DNA of 64,000 bases from Alisma plantago-aquatica (taxonomy: Eukaryota; Streptophyta; Magnoliopsida; Alismatales; Alismataceae). The notes below the pieces were generated by a model. That model was not told where the DNA came from, did not search any database, and saw only the letters and a list, made by a program, of their open reading frames with translations. The translations under genes were made by a program, and so were the position numbers. The stretch covers positions 1,058,116,244 through 1,058,180,243 of the forward strand of contig OY856412.1 of assembly GCA_963693085.1 (NCBI GenBank), in the 5' to 3' direction. Below, piece by piece: positions 36,149-48,140 of this stretch (within the stretch, counting starts at the first letter, position 1; the number at the start of each line of letters is the position of its first letter).

Positions 36149-37960
36149 AATGATAACTCTATTATGGAAGTTGATTCCAATACATTGATCTTGTAAAAAT
36201 CATAGCAAAATTATATTTTTGGTTGGGTGCCTTATGATCCATCATGTTATGATTGTAATGGAGATACATTGTATATTATATGACTATTCATAAAAGGAAA
36301 TTCCGTTCATTATGTGTGTAGTATTGAGATAATGAATAAATGTAATAATGTCCCAAGAATGTTTTGACTTGATGACATATGACCTAAACACGGGAACATA
36401 TCACATATGTAAACATAAGAGTTTTCATTCTTATTAGGTACCCAATTAGTTATTTTTGTGGATATTAGTAGACAACAATAATACATGTGACTAGTGTCTA
36501 TGCCAAATGATGATTGTATCTCTTTAGCCATGCCATTGGATATCAATTTAGATATATGGGTACTTTCTGAGATACTAAGTTGTACTAGACATACCCACTT
36601 TTAGAATGATAGATGGAAGACATGTCATGGAAGTCAGAGTCATATCTCAAGGTAATAGTGGTGACTGTGATCCTTAGACTCGAAGTCACTGTAATGGTCA
36701 CATATTAATTTGTGAACTTCAACACTTCCCCACGTGACTATGACTAATGATTGTCATACATGTAGTGATTTGGTGCATTGTGAGACTTGTGGAATATTGT
36801 GAGTGATGTAGATGAGATTTGTCCTTCCTATTGGAGTGATCTCCTGGTCACTTGATAAGTGATACTATAAAATGCATGGTCGTGATCACATTAGTAAATA
36901 TATGAGGTTGAGCTCACATAATCTCCATAGTATGCTTTGGTTCAAGAAACATAGACTGAATTTGAAGACCCCATGCCTCGGGTTCAATATAGATATTAAT
37001 AAAAAAGGGATTATATAGTCATGGTAACATTGATATCTTACATGTTAAAGTTGTTCTCAACTTATTATAATTACTTAGGTAACAATGATGAGTTCCAGAT
37101 ACGACTATTTTCTTACAAGGTCTTTGACATCATTGTGAATGCAATGTGGAAGATATGGGGTCACATACATGAATGATCAAATGAAAAAAAAGTTCATAAT
37201 AAAACATGACTATAATAGTTATGGATTATGTTAATATGGATTCCCAATCCAAATGATCGACTAAGCATGACAATCGATTGACTAGATGGTTGAATTCAAT
37301 TTATTGACTGGTTGTCAGAATGATCAATTGATCAACCTTTTGGGAAAGTGGATAACTGGTCGACTGAGTAAGTTAGTTGACACAAAATATCAATAAGGAA
37401 AGAAGATTGGATTGACATGGTTGATTGGATTCAAATTAGCAATTTGATTGATTGGGAGTTCTCACCAATTGACTAGATCCCTATCTGAGTTTTCCTATAT
37501 TAATTTTGTTTTCAATTGTCATTAGGAATGTGATTGGATTTTTGGAATTCCAAGTCCCTGTCTCTCCTATATAAAAGAGTGGACATCCAAATGGATACTT
37601 ACACATTGACACACAAGTTGTCCAAGCATTTTTCCTCATGGAGAGAAAAAAATCATCCTAAGGATAACAACCCACATTATGAGGAGAAGGAGAGCGAGCA
37701 CACTAGCACATCAACGACTCTGAGTTCCTCCTCATCTTGGAGACCAAGGTGATGCACCAAATCTTCCACATTCACATAGATGATGTAGAGGCAGAGGCTT
37801 GTGTGGAGACCTGAGGACGAGCAACTTTTCCAAGGAGAAGACAAGGTGTTTCTACTAGGACAAGGCCACAACAACAACAATGACGATGACAACTTCAGAT
37901 CAAGATACACAAATGTGAGTTCTACAATGACATAAGACATGCCTAGATATTGTACAACTA
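36149..37960 (+). mobile_element. Diverged solo-like copia LTR
   Basis: Related in order of landmarks to the copia LTRs: ATCAxTxxxGATATATGxG (about 36540), CATACCCACTTT...ATGGAAGAC, GAGTGATGTAGATGAGATTTGTCC-like text (about 36810), AAGAAACATAGACTGAA and AGACCCCATGCCTCGGGTTC, then a dyad-rich block (37240-37500) and a TATA box at 37568-37577. It is much more divergent than the arms are from each other, so it is an older member of the same family. No internal region adjoins it, and its borders are approximate. Confidence 0.7.
37568..37577 (+). promoter_or_regulatory. TATA box in the diverged copia LTR
   Basis: TATATAAAAG after a CCCTGTCTCTCC stretch, in the place where the related LTR has TATAAATAAA at 30260. 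Confidence 0.55.
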
Positions 37961-38800
37961 CTGTGCACCTAGGTGAAATTGATATCCCTTCTATTTGTTT
38001 ATTATACTTACATTATATGTCTACGAATGATTTGTTGACTAAGAGCTTTGGTGGGAAGGGTTTTTTTTTCTGTTACACCCCTTACCCTATACATACTATC
38101 TTGGAGTATCACAAAATTGTTGTCCATTTTCATTAAGAGAATAATACTGATACAATCAATTTTTTTACAAGACTTAGATCTTAATATTATATTGTGATTC
38201 CAAAAATGCTATCTTGATTGCAAGTAGAATAATAGTTATTTGTTTTGAATTTTGACCCCTCTAACCTTAAAGACAATCATGTTAAAGCTTGATATTTATT
38301 GGAAACCCTAGATATTGGATATCACTTTAATGATGACATCGATAGTGATGATAATGATCCAATATTTTGATAATAACAATGTTCTTTATATGCTTAAGGT
38401 TATTTTCCCCCTAAATATGACCTAGGTAGATAATTCATTGACCTTGAATGTAATTCAAAATGAAATTGATGTTGAACCTTGATATCTTGATAGACTTGTA
38501 TATATAGATGAAAGATCATACCTATAGTCCTAATAGGAACACAACACCCTAACCTTGATACATGAAATCATATATACAAAATATTTGATCTTGACCCTTA
38601 GATACAAATATAGAGATGACCAGGATCTGATAAGAAACCTTGATTACTTCAATCCCTAGTTGGATTTTTGTACTCTAAAATCACAAAAAGGTATGCTTTA
38701 ACTCAATATTGACCCTATTTATTATACTGATTGGTTGTATTATATGTGTGTGACTCCTAACTTGGCATATTGTACTTGTTTGAAATAAAAGATCTCATAT
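37961..38800. other. Unassigned AT-rich spacer sequence
   Basis: No element end or coding motif seen. Confidence 0.35.
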
Positions 38801-38811
38801 GGTATTCTTTT

Positions 38812-38903
38812 TAATGCATACATACACACATACCTATATACCTACCTACCTACCTACATACATTCATATATACATACATACATACATACATACATACATG
38901 CAT
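38812..38903. repeat. (CATA)n/(CCTA)n microsatellite
   Basis: Tetranucleotide runs of CATA, CCTA and again CATA with a few interruptions. The Tyr/His/Thr-rich frames over it are artefacts of the repeat. Confidence 0.9.
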
Positions 38904-38950
38904 GCTGATAAGGAAATGAAATCACCCGCCTGGATAGGGGGAGACATGAA

Positions 38951-39750
38951 TGTAACGACCCCATTCCCCGAAAAGCCCCAATTAAGGAAGGCTGAGAAAC
39001 TAGAGTCGTTTCCCAAAATTGGATCAAAATGGTTTTGTGCATAATCAGAAATAATTAATAAATTTTGCTAAACTACTAAACTTGTTGCAGGATAATAAAA
39101 TTTTCTTTTTTAAAGTTCACAAAAATAGGTTCTAGGATCTAGCGAGTATTAGATTATCCAACTATATCCTTCATATCTTACTTCATTTATTTTGCTTCAA
39201 TGCCTTCTTCTTTGAATATCCAATTTCCAGCAAGAGTAACCTAAAATGCTGACAATCAAAACGTTAGTCAGTATGACAAGTCATACTGGTATGTGGGGGC
39301 AAACAAAATTTCACAGATACTGTTAACAACATAATTCTTCAATTAATGTCTTAGCAAACAAAATTAACAACTTTTACCATGGCTACCCAATCTAGGTTTC
39401 ACCACCTCTATTGTATCCCCATAGGGACTTATACTATAGTATTCATTATCCTCCCCTATCTAGGTGGAGGATTTCATCATGTCTCCCCCTATCTAGGTGG
39501 GTGACTTGTCATGTTTCCCCCTATCCAAGCAGGTGTCCTCTCATGTACCCCCTATCCAGGCTGGTACCAAAACATGCCTTTCCCTATCTAGGCGGATGGC
39601 CATTTCATATATCGAGAGGTGGCCTACACCAGGACTAGTCATGTTCATATATAATATGATAATCATATTCACTTTAGAGCTGGCATGGAATGAAATAAAC
39701 ATCCAAGCATATAATTTCAACCATGTGAGGGAAACATTTGAGAAACTATG
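38951..39750 (-). mobile_element. Truncated gypsy LTR related to 60205-62993
   Basis: It starts TGTAACGACCCC and shares with 60205 onward the blocks CCCAATTAAGG, GGATCAAA, TAATTxATAAxATTxTxCTAA and a GCTGACAATCAAAACGTTAGTCAGTAxxxC stretch (compare CCGACAAACAAAACGTCGGTCAGTAA near 60495; each quoted only in part). In that LTR this is the end (R/U5) as read on the minus strand. It stops at 39750, where another LTR begins, so the U3 part is missing. Confidence 0.72.
39448..39612. repeat. Five ~33-bp tandem units in the truncated LTR
   Basis: The phrase CCCCTATCTAGGTGG (variants CCCCTATCCAAGCAGG, CCCCTATCCAGGCTGG, TCCCTATCTAGGCGG) recurs about every 33 bp, followed each time by a TCATGT-like end. 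The relative at 60690-60810 has two ~68-bp copies of a different phrase in the same part of the LTR. Confidence 0.75.
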
Positions 39751-41086
39751 TGTAAGGACCCAGACCTCCATTTTGGGCTTAACCTATTTGCTTTGCCTAA
39801 ACCTTGGGGTTTAGTTGCTTGCTAATCACCTTTGGTGGTGATTAGGGTTTGCTTGTGTTTTGTTGAGTGTTGGAGGTGCTACTTGCAAAATAACCTAAGT
39901 TAGGGTTGATAGGCAAGTTTGTCACCTTGAGAGATATTATTCTCTCTCTTTGCTTCCTCTAAGTTGAGAGGAAGGTTTGGGCTCATGCCTTGAGTTGTCT
40001 TGGGCTTGGTTGAGCTCTGCAGGGCCTTGTTTTCCCTTGTTTGGGCCTTACCTTGCTTTGAGGAGCCCTGTATTAGGCAAGGAGGCTTGTGTCAGCCATA
40101 AGGTGTACCGACCATGATGTGTATCGACCTAGAGGTGATGGTGGTGTATCAGTCATGGTTTGAAGTGTGTTAGCCTTTGACTTTGTTGACCCTCTTGCTT
40201 TGGTTGTGTCACCCTAGTTTGGACATGTGGGCGAACCTTGGTTATGTGGTGGCATGGTTTGTGCATATGTTTTGCAAGGTGGAAAATGTGTGGACACATG
40301 TCCCTGGGTAAGGTGACACCTTGCCATGGTTCCCCTTTGATCCTCATCTATATATGCCTTGCCTTTATCTTCCTTAGGAAACCTTTGGATCTTTGCTGCT
40401 CTTCTCCCCTTGTGTGCACGACACACCTTCCTTTGGAGTGCTTGGTGGCCGATCCCCCCCTCTTGGTAGAGATCTCTTATTCTTCCTCTAGCTTGGTGGC
40501 CGAACCCTAGGTGGACCTTATTTCCTTGGTAAACATCTTCCCTCTCTCCATAGCATCTTCTTCTCCATCTTTCCTACTCTTCGGCCATGGTGGTTATGAT
40601 TCTTGTTCCTTTTCTTGAGGTGGCCAAAAGTGGTGTGCTTGGAGCTAGGAGCTTGAAGCTTGGAGCTTTGGAGCTTGAGGAGTTTGCTTAAGGTGGGTTA
40701 CATAACTTCTAACCCTAGCTATACTACCTTATTTATGTTGCATGATTCATATATGTTGATGATCGACCATTGCATGTTATGTTTCTTGGTCTAGTACATG
40801 TTGTTGATCTTATGGATATAGTGAGCATGATGTTATTGATGTTGTTGATGGTTTATATGTCTTTGGATCTAGTTGGCCGAACCATAGTTTGGGGTTTTCT
40901 TGTTGAGCAATACCCCTTTCTCTCCTTGGTTTTTGGGAAGTGAGTTTGAGCTATAGTGATGTGGGCAATACCCCTCTCTCGTTTAAGTTGAAAGGTGACT
41001 CTACATTCTAGTTGCTTGGGCAACACCCTCCTCTCACCATGGACTTGATAGGTGAGCTATTGGATATGTGATGGCGGGGTGCCACA
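39751..41086 (+). mobile_element. Gypsy-type solo-like LTR in the spacer
   Basis: It begins TGTAAGGACCCAG at 39751 and has a plausible end GCGGGGTGCCACA at 41086, giving TGT...ACA ends and about 1.34 kb. A TATA box (TATATATG, 40349-40356) lies about 600 bp in. U3 has repeats of a GTGTATCGACC-like motif (40090-40180). No primer site or gag follows, and no matching target duplication is seen (CTATG left, GTTAG right), so it is a fragment or rearranged solo LTR. Confidence 0.55.
40349..40356 (+). promoter_or_regulatory. TATA box of the spacer LTR
   Basis: CATCTATATATGCC in the usual U3 position. Transcription would enter the right arm only. Confidence 0.5.
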
Positions 41087-43393
41087 GTTAGACAAGCTTC
41101 GATATATGTCCACAACTTATCAGAACCAGCTATACTGTCAGCACCAGAGTTCATCACCTGTTTATACATACATAACGGGCCACATGTGACCAACAAAAGG
41201 ATATACAAAATTACAATAGATAGACATCGTGAAACATTGTCAAACACCTCCGAGGACCTAAGAGTACAGGGATGACTCTAGGAGTCTACTACAAAACCAC
41301 CAAAATAACAGCAAGTCTACCTCTTGCCTTCTACTACTCTTCTTGCTGCTCGGCCGCAACCTCACGATCACCACCACATCTAGCACAACAACCTAAAATG
41401 GTTGTAAACCAGCGGGGTGAGACACACAGTCCCAGCGAGAAGCATAACTCCCCGCTGAAACTATAAAACCTTATAAGATAAAAACAGATAAAACATATAA
41501 CTTGTTATGAGCAACATACTGAGAAAGACCATTATCCCCAACATTCTTACCAAGATATCCAAGAGGCATATAACCAAGTATTTCTTTATGGAACATGATT
41601 GAAAAGACAAGCTTTATAAGAACCTATCATGAAATATAAGGATCATACACATAACTGCAAGGTATAACTAGATCAGCTATATAAGTAAGGCCTCAATCAA
41701 TGTTCCGTGTTTTGCTCTAAGAAGTATGCTATTCGGCTGGGTTACATCTTATTATGCCCTGAGGAAGTGAGCTATCCCTACTCAAATCCAACCTTTGGCT
41801 GTGAAGCCCAAGTCTGGTGCCATACACGGTCTAAGGAGATCTAGACTCCATGACCTCACCTTCTCATGGTTAGTACACGAATCATCAAGTAAGACCGCAG
41901 TCTTATGCTTATAGGGCCTCAGCCTCTGGGTCATCTCCGCAAGATACCCATATCTCTAGCTCACCTCATCATAGGTGCTAGTGCATACATCCAAGCCATG
42001 AACGCATCATGCAATTCATCACATATCATGAACCATGGGTCTGTTCACCATGCTCCATATATTCACAGTGGAACTCAGATTCCTCCTATTTTAGGCTAGG
42101 GGAAAACCTCACATATTCAACAATATGCGCTCCAGACAGATCCCGCAGGATAAACCTGTTTCACCATCACCATGATACTGATAATGATGGATCTATGGCC
42201 AGGGAAAACTACATGATATGTTCATCTATAATTAATTAGTATATTTTAAGCCAATTGTTGAGGCAACCAAAGCATAAACATAACATTATAGAATTACATC
42301 ATTATTTCCATCATCATACTATCCTGGGACCTCAATCCCTCAATATATCAACCACTGCCTCTCAAGGTATCATAATCATGCATCAGCATTCTGGGAACAC
42401 ATCCCTTATCTCATCATCAACGGATAACACCTCAACTAGGCACTCAACCTTACATCAGGTCCTTAGACCTATCAACTTGTTATCTCATTACCACATGGTG
42501 CTACTCAAGCACATACATCTCATAGCTTTTACCAGGCTATGAATCCACATAAAAATACCTGCATGGTTAGTATACACATCCATAGAGATAACTGAAGCCA
42601 TCATGGGTTAACAGGATTATCATGCTATCAAGTATAAAGCAACATCCATGAGTATACTATACATAAGCTGTAGAAATCATAGTGTTATTATTGATCATAA
42701 GAATATATAATGCCCCATACTAGTGATCATATACATGTGTCACATTATCATGTGTAGCAACATCATATACTGACAAACTTCCTAGTTCACAACTTATCAT
42801 CTTATCTCATTATTAACAAAGAACTATCAGCTATATACATTCCGGGTTAAAGCTCCTACAACCCTCACTATGGGTATGTCAGGCAATGCCAACCCTCACC
42901 AAAAGATGTATCGGCTAGGGTTTCCCAACCCTAAGCAAGCTCACCACCATAACGGCCAAAGGGGTATCACCCAAGCGCCCCTCTCGTGCAACCAACTTCC
43001 TATCGTCCAAGGATCATCCCTATCGGCCAGGGGCATTCATGATGCCCTAGAGTTGTATCGTGCATGGCCATAAAACAACATATCGACTAGGACCTAGGGT
43101 TATCATGTCGGGCACCATACCATATCACCCAAAGTTCATCCAAACAAGGTGGTATCGGCCAAATCCATATCAGGCACTAAGGTATCAAAGCCTATCGGCC
43201 AAGGCCATCTCAAGGCAAGATGGTATCAGGCAACCTCTCTAAGGTGTGTCGTGTAGAGCACTCAACAAGGTGTATCGCCCAAGCAACAAAGGTATCGGCC
43301 AAGGGAACAACACCACTTAGGTCAAGAAGACTGTATCATCCATCTAAGTCAAGATTCTCATAACGGCCACCACTTAAGGTATCTACATACCAG
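41087..43393 (-). mobile_element. Gypsy LTR fragment, minus orientation
   Basis: Collinear with the 5' LTR at 22577-23763: CTAAGAGTACAGGGATGACTCTAGGAG (compare CTAAGACTATAGGGACAACTCTAGGA; each quoted in part), the GGGGTGAGACACACAGTCC block, and GGCTGGGTTACATCTTATTATGCCCTGAGG. The U3 part (42850-43350) is filled with repeats of GTATCGGCCAAGG. At 43394 it is joined abruptly to the interior of a Cassandra LTR, the inner border of arm R. Frames such as 42255-42542 show no known domain. Confidence 0.65.
42885..43330. repeat. Dispersed array of GTATCGGCCAAGG-like motifs
   Basis: At least a dozen variants occur in ~450 bp, for example at TATCGGCTAGGG, CATAACGGCCAAAGG, CCTATCGGCCAGGGG, GGTATCGGCCAAAT, CCTATCGGCCAAGG, GTATCGCCCAAG and GGTATCGGCCAAGGG. 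Spacing is irregular (about 20-60 bp). It lies in the U3 of a minus-strand LTR. Confidence 0.8.
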
Positions 43394-44650
43394 GCCTCAA
43401 ATAACAGTTCTTGAAAGGAATGATTGGACTACCTATATCACCAAGGTGCACCTCCTTTTCAGGGATCCCATCACTAAAGAACTCCATAGTTAAGCGTACT
43501 CATCTTGGAGTAGTACTAGGATGGGTGACTAGTTGGGAAGTTTATCCTGTATTGCATGTGAGTGAGGACAAAGTGCGTAGTTAAGGCTAGTGGTGGTATG
43601 TAGGGCTAGTCATCATTTCTAAAACTCTACTAGAGCCCTGGGCATTCTGCTCGAGTGTTACAAATGGTATTAGAACCAATTACTCTCTAGTAGGCGGGGC
43701 CTATATGGGCATGTGACATGCCAATCTTAATTTGTCCACTGAGATGAGACAAAGCCACCCTTACACTGGTAGTTGTGGATGGGAGTTGGGTGTCCATGGG
43801 CCATTCTAGGTCGGCACTGAAATTGGGAATAGATAATGAGGTCGTATATTGAGCCTTGACGAGGACGTCAAGAGTCTAACTGGGGGAGATTATAACATCC
43901 CAGGATTCAAGGTCTCAAATAATGGATCTTAAAAGGGATGATTGGACTACCCATATCACCAATGTGCACCTCCTTTTTAGGGATCCCATCACTAAAGAAC
44001 TCCATAGTTAATTGTGCTTAGCTTGGAGTAGTACTAGGATGGGTGACCAATTGGGAAGTTGATCCTGGATTACGCGTGAGTGAGGACAAAGCACAGAGTT
44101 AAGGCTAGTGGTGGTCTGTAGGGCCAATCATCATTTCTAAATATCTACTAGAGCCTTGGGCATTCTGTCCAAGTGTTACAAATGGTATCAGAGTCAATTC
44201 CCCTCTAGTAGGTAGGCCCTACATGGGCATGTGGCATGCCAGTCTTAAGTCGTGCGGTCCTGGAAAGTTGAAAAGGGCTATCTGCTGAGATGAGATGGAG
44301 TCACCCTTGTGGGCTATATATTGAGCCTTGACGAGAACGTCAAGAGTCTAAGTAGTGGATATTGTAACATCCTAGGATTTGAGGTCTCAGATAACAGATC
44401 TTAAAAGGGATGATTGGACTACCCATATAACCAATGTGCACCTCCTTTTCAGGGATCCCATCACTAAAGAACTCCATAGTTAAGCGTATAGCTTGGAGTA
44501 GTACTAGGATGGGTGACCAATCGGGAAGTTGATCTTGGATTACGCGTGAGTGAGGACAAATCGCGTAGTTAAGGCTAGTGGTGGTCTGTAGGGCTAGTCG
44601 TCATTTCTAAAACTTTACTAGATCCTTGGGTAGTGGGCCTGTGTGTTACA
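43394..44650 (+). mobile_element. Cassandra-type TRIM array, three 5S-bearing LTRs (right arm)
   Basis: LTRs at 43394-43662 (5'-truncated), 43891-44180 and 44363-44650. Primer sites TGGTATTAGAA (43665) and TGGTATCAGAG (44183) follow the first two LTRs. The tract CTGGGGGAGAT (about 43880) and the decayed AGTAGTGGATAT (about 44352) precede the next ones. 5S-like domains lie at 43463-43541, 43981-44067 and 44453-44530. Box C (TAGTACTAGGATGGGTGAC) is intact in all three. The box A region is TAGTTAAGCGT in two, TAGTTAATTGT in the middle one, and the third has lost several bases after it. No protein is encoded, as is normal for TRIMs. Confidence 0.9.
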
Positions 44651-46830
44651 TTTTTTTAAGGTAAGAATAGTCCATATATTAAGAAAGCCATACGCAATCT
44701 ACAAAGACAAAAGATTCAGGCAATTTTGATAACAAAATAGTTAGAGGTACAAACTCATTATACAAGATTGATCATATATGAAATAGACGCTTCTGCATGA
44801 ATTCCTCCCCAACTCACTGAACTAAGAAACTTTCAAATGAAATCTTTCCACGATCATGGGTAGCACTTGCATAGACGAAGCCCCAACTAAAAAGTCCAAA
44901 TTTGCCAAAGCAAAAGTCCTCATAAAAGTCGTCACCTTTCCACAGATGATTCTGCATAACCAAGACACTCACCGGACTCAAGAAGACACAGATAGCTAAA
45001 TGAGGGTGAACCTTGTCCAGAAATAAGAGGAAAAGAAACAAAACAGACTGCAAAACACAACACAAACTAACACAACACTGTAAGGAGAAAACTACAAATA
45101 GTTTACTGGAAACAAAGGGACAGAGGGATGAAGCTTGGAAAGAACTACATTTGTTGTTTAGACAGTGCACAAAGGAGCTAGTAAAAGGAAACCATGGGGG
45201 GAACTGCTCAGGGAATCCCCACCACCACACCTAAACCTTCATGAATTTCCTCGCTTGACATGAGCCTAAACTAAAGAAGCACAAGGATCAGACCAGATAG
45301 GTAGACACTTCCATTACGATAACGAGAACTCCCGACGATCCCTTGCACCAGCTAGACAAATGGCTCTGGAAAAGGCCAAACCACTGCCACACCACCATAA
45401 CTTGTGACCAAAAAGAAAGAAAAAAGACCTTAAGAAGGGGAACGGGAAATCCTGAGTCATCAGCACCTACTGGGCAAGAACAGTTCCTGAGATTGCTTGA
45501 TGGCACTGTAGAGAAGACACATAGAGGGTCGCTCAGTAGACACCATGAAATAGCCAACACCATCCACCAAAGAAGTGCCACCGATGACAACTAACCCTAT
45601 AGACCAAAAGTCAACGTAGTGTGTCCTAACAAAGAATGTAAGCACCGCTCAGCACCCAACGAGATTGAGAAGCCCAGATGAGAAAGGGCCTGGGGGGAGT
45701 GGGCCATCGCTCACCGACGATCGGATCCCCTCCCCCAAGCCAGCTATCATAAGTAGAAAAACCTATGCCCTAGTCACTAGAGTGGGTCGGGAGTACCTGT
45801 TATGCCCTCAGGTGTTACATCATTTATCTTTGATTGAGGAAAAAGATAGACACCAGATGAGGATTGTGTGGTGCCTTGATCTAAGACGGGGTGGATCTGG
45901 GGGTCTAGTTTTAGAATCTTTTCCATTGGCTCATAACCATGTAATGAGGGATCAAATAGTCACAACCACACTCCTCCCTAGAGTTTTGCATGCAACAGAG
46001 AGGGACTTGACCTGTTACTTTACACCATTGGATTGGGGTCAACACAAAACAAATGGGAAACATACGACATGGGGCTCATCTCTTGAACCAAGCTAGCCCA
46101 CAAAAGACATGGGCCAATTGTGATCGAGTGTTAGCTAGAGAGAAGAGGAAAAGGAAGACAATGTCTTAGGGAACCTGAGAAGTTGTCCACTCATGCCTGA
46201 ATGGTTCTTGTGAGACCAACTACAAGCTAATTTTCTATTGTGGTGACCCAAGAAAGGAGGGACATTTTGGGCTTCATAGAGGCACCACATGGGAAGTTGA
46301 AGAAAGGTAGAGGTGTTGGAGGTTCTCTTATCCTTAATGGAGGACAAAAAAGTGATGGGAAGATTTTGGCTGTGATGCATATATGATTGTGGGTGTTTGA
46401 TTTGTATAACTAGCCTAGCGTTAGGGTTTGGATTATCACATATCGTGGGACAGAGAGAGAGAGAGGGTAAAAGAATATTTTTCCATGGTCAAGCCTCCAA
46501 ATAGGATCGTATCACCATAAAACCTGGTCTGAATGGAGAGGAGAAGATGAAAAGAAATATGGGAGGACGAGTCATGAGGGCTGGATCAAGAGAGTAATTT
46601 GTGGGGTTACTATGACCCAGTGTTCCTCCTTTCCCAAAATAGAGATAAGTGGAAGATGACACTAGTGCCATAGATCAAGATCCAGTGGCCACTGGGTTGG
46701 GATACAATATGCTCTCCAAGTACAATGTAGAGTGTGGGAATCCCAATTCAAAAGGGAAAATCGGTAGGGTCAAGAGGTTGGGTCAGGAATTAGAAAGGTA
46801 AAAGAGGCATTTAGAATAAAAAACTTTGAA
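44651..46830 (-). mobile_element. Poly(A)-ended element, possibly non-LTR (right arm)
   Basis: Mirror copy of 32701-34870, with poly(T) at 44651-44657 on the plus strand. The frames 44814-45230, 45288-45590 and 46135-46380 are partly preserved relative to the left arm but interrupted at different points, so there is no sign that either copy is maintained as protein. Confidence 0.4.
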
Positions 46831-48090
46831 AGTTCATAACAGTTAGTATGTAAATGCATTTTATCTCAAAATTGTTTCTTATATAGGTAAAGGTGATATG
46901 AATACATACCAAAAGTTAATGTCATTTTAAACATGCCAGATTAAGAAATTAGCAAAGTGGCTCAAGAATAAAATAAGGATTAATGTTTCATTATAAAGTG
47001 TATATGATTGGATTCAGTTGTGAATGTTCAATCTCAGGAGTCTCATAACATCCCTATGCATGGAAAATCAAGAGTGAAAATATATATCTGATGGGGTTAA
47101 AGAGTAATTAATTAAATCATTTGCAAAGGTGCACTTCATTTCAACAACATTCTTCAACCACTTCATCACCCTTGAATACTGACAACTCTTATTCTAGGAA
47201 GAGAGGGTTAGGATGATTATCCAAGTGAGTAACCTCAACAAATCTACAAAGTAATGTGTGTTAGATTTATAGTCTTCAAAGTAATCTAGTGTTCTAAAAC
47301 TTGTAAGTAATTTGTGTATTGATATTTAATATAAAGAATGATGTGCAACACACATATTTATTACTATTACTATAAGAAAGTATGTGGATTGATTTATATA
47401 CAAATGTTGTCATTATTATGCAGAGAGAGTTGGACACAATTTTTCATCATTGTTTTTTAGATTACAAGGTTATAGATGTATACTATATTAAAAGGATGTA
47501 AAGGGTATTGGATGCAATTTTTTTTGTTTATTTTTCTAATTAGAAATTGATATCTCTTAATTTTTGGGTCTATATATAATGTATGAAATAGAATAGTGGA
47601 ATTTGAATGATTTTTTCTTTATTTGTAAAATTCATCTATACTATATAAAAAGGGGCATGAAGTGAGTTGGGTGTAATTGTTGCCCATATTGTTAAAAGTC
47701 TTTATTTTATGGATGTATACATTGAATATGAAAGGGTGTGACAGTGATGGGTGTATTTTTGCCCTTAGTTTTTGAAATTATATATTGATCTATTTTATTT
47801 TAATAAGACAGTTGTGCATCACACGAGTTTATTCATAGTGCTACCTGAAATCATGTAGCCTGAATATTCATTTTTCCTCCAATTGTCTAGTAGTGTTCAT
47901 GGAAAATGGTGGGCAACTTGAATGGTGGTTCTTGAATGCCAACAAGAAAAAAATACTAGGGATATACAATACTAAATGATTGATGATTCTATTAATTTCT
48001 AAGTAGATGATAGTTATTAAGATTATCCAATCTCCACTACATTGGTATGACTACAAATTAAAAGTGGCAACATTCAACAACACCCCCCCC

Positions 48091-48140
<50 letters not shown>

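Noticed and set aside
38799..39044. Small protein with a Thr/Tyr/His-rich start
   Set aside because: The residues are the translation of the (CATA)n/(CCTA)n microsatellite.
42885..43330. CRISPR-like array
   Set aside because: The repeats are short (10-13 bp), degenerate and unevenly spaced, no cas genes are present, and the context is a plant LTR.
43463..44530. 5S rRNA genes (five or more 5S-like segments)
   Set aside because: The segments keep the internal promoter part of 5S but diverge at both ends, and each is enclosed in a ~290-bp repeat with TGTxACA ends and a Met-tRNA primer site, which is the Cassandra layout and not a 5S gene cluster.
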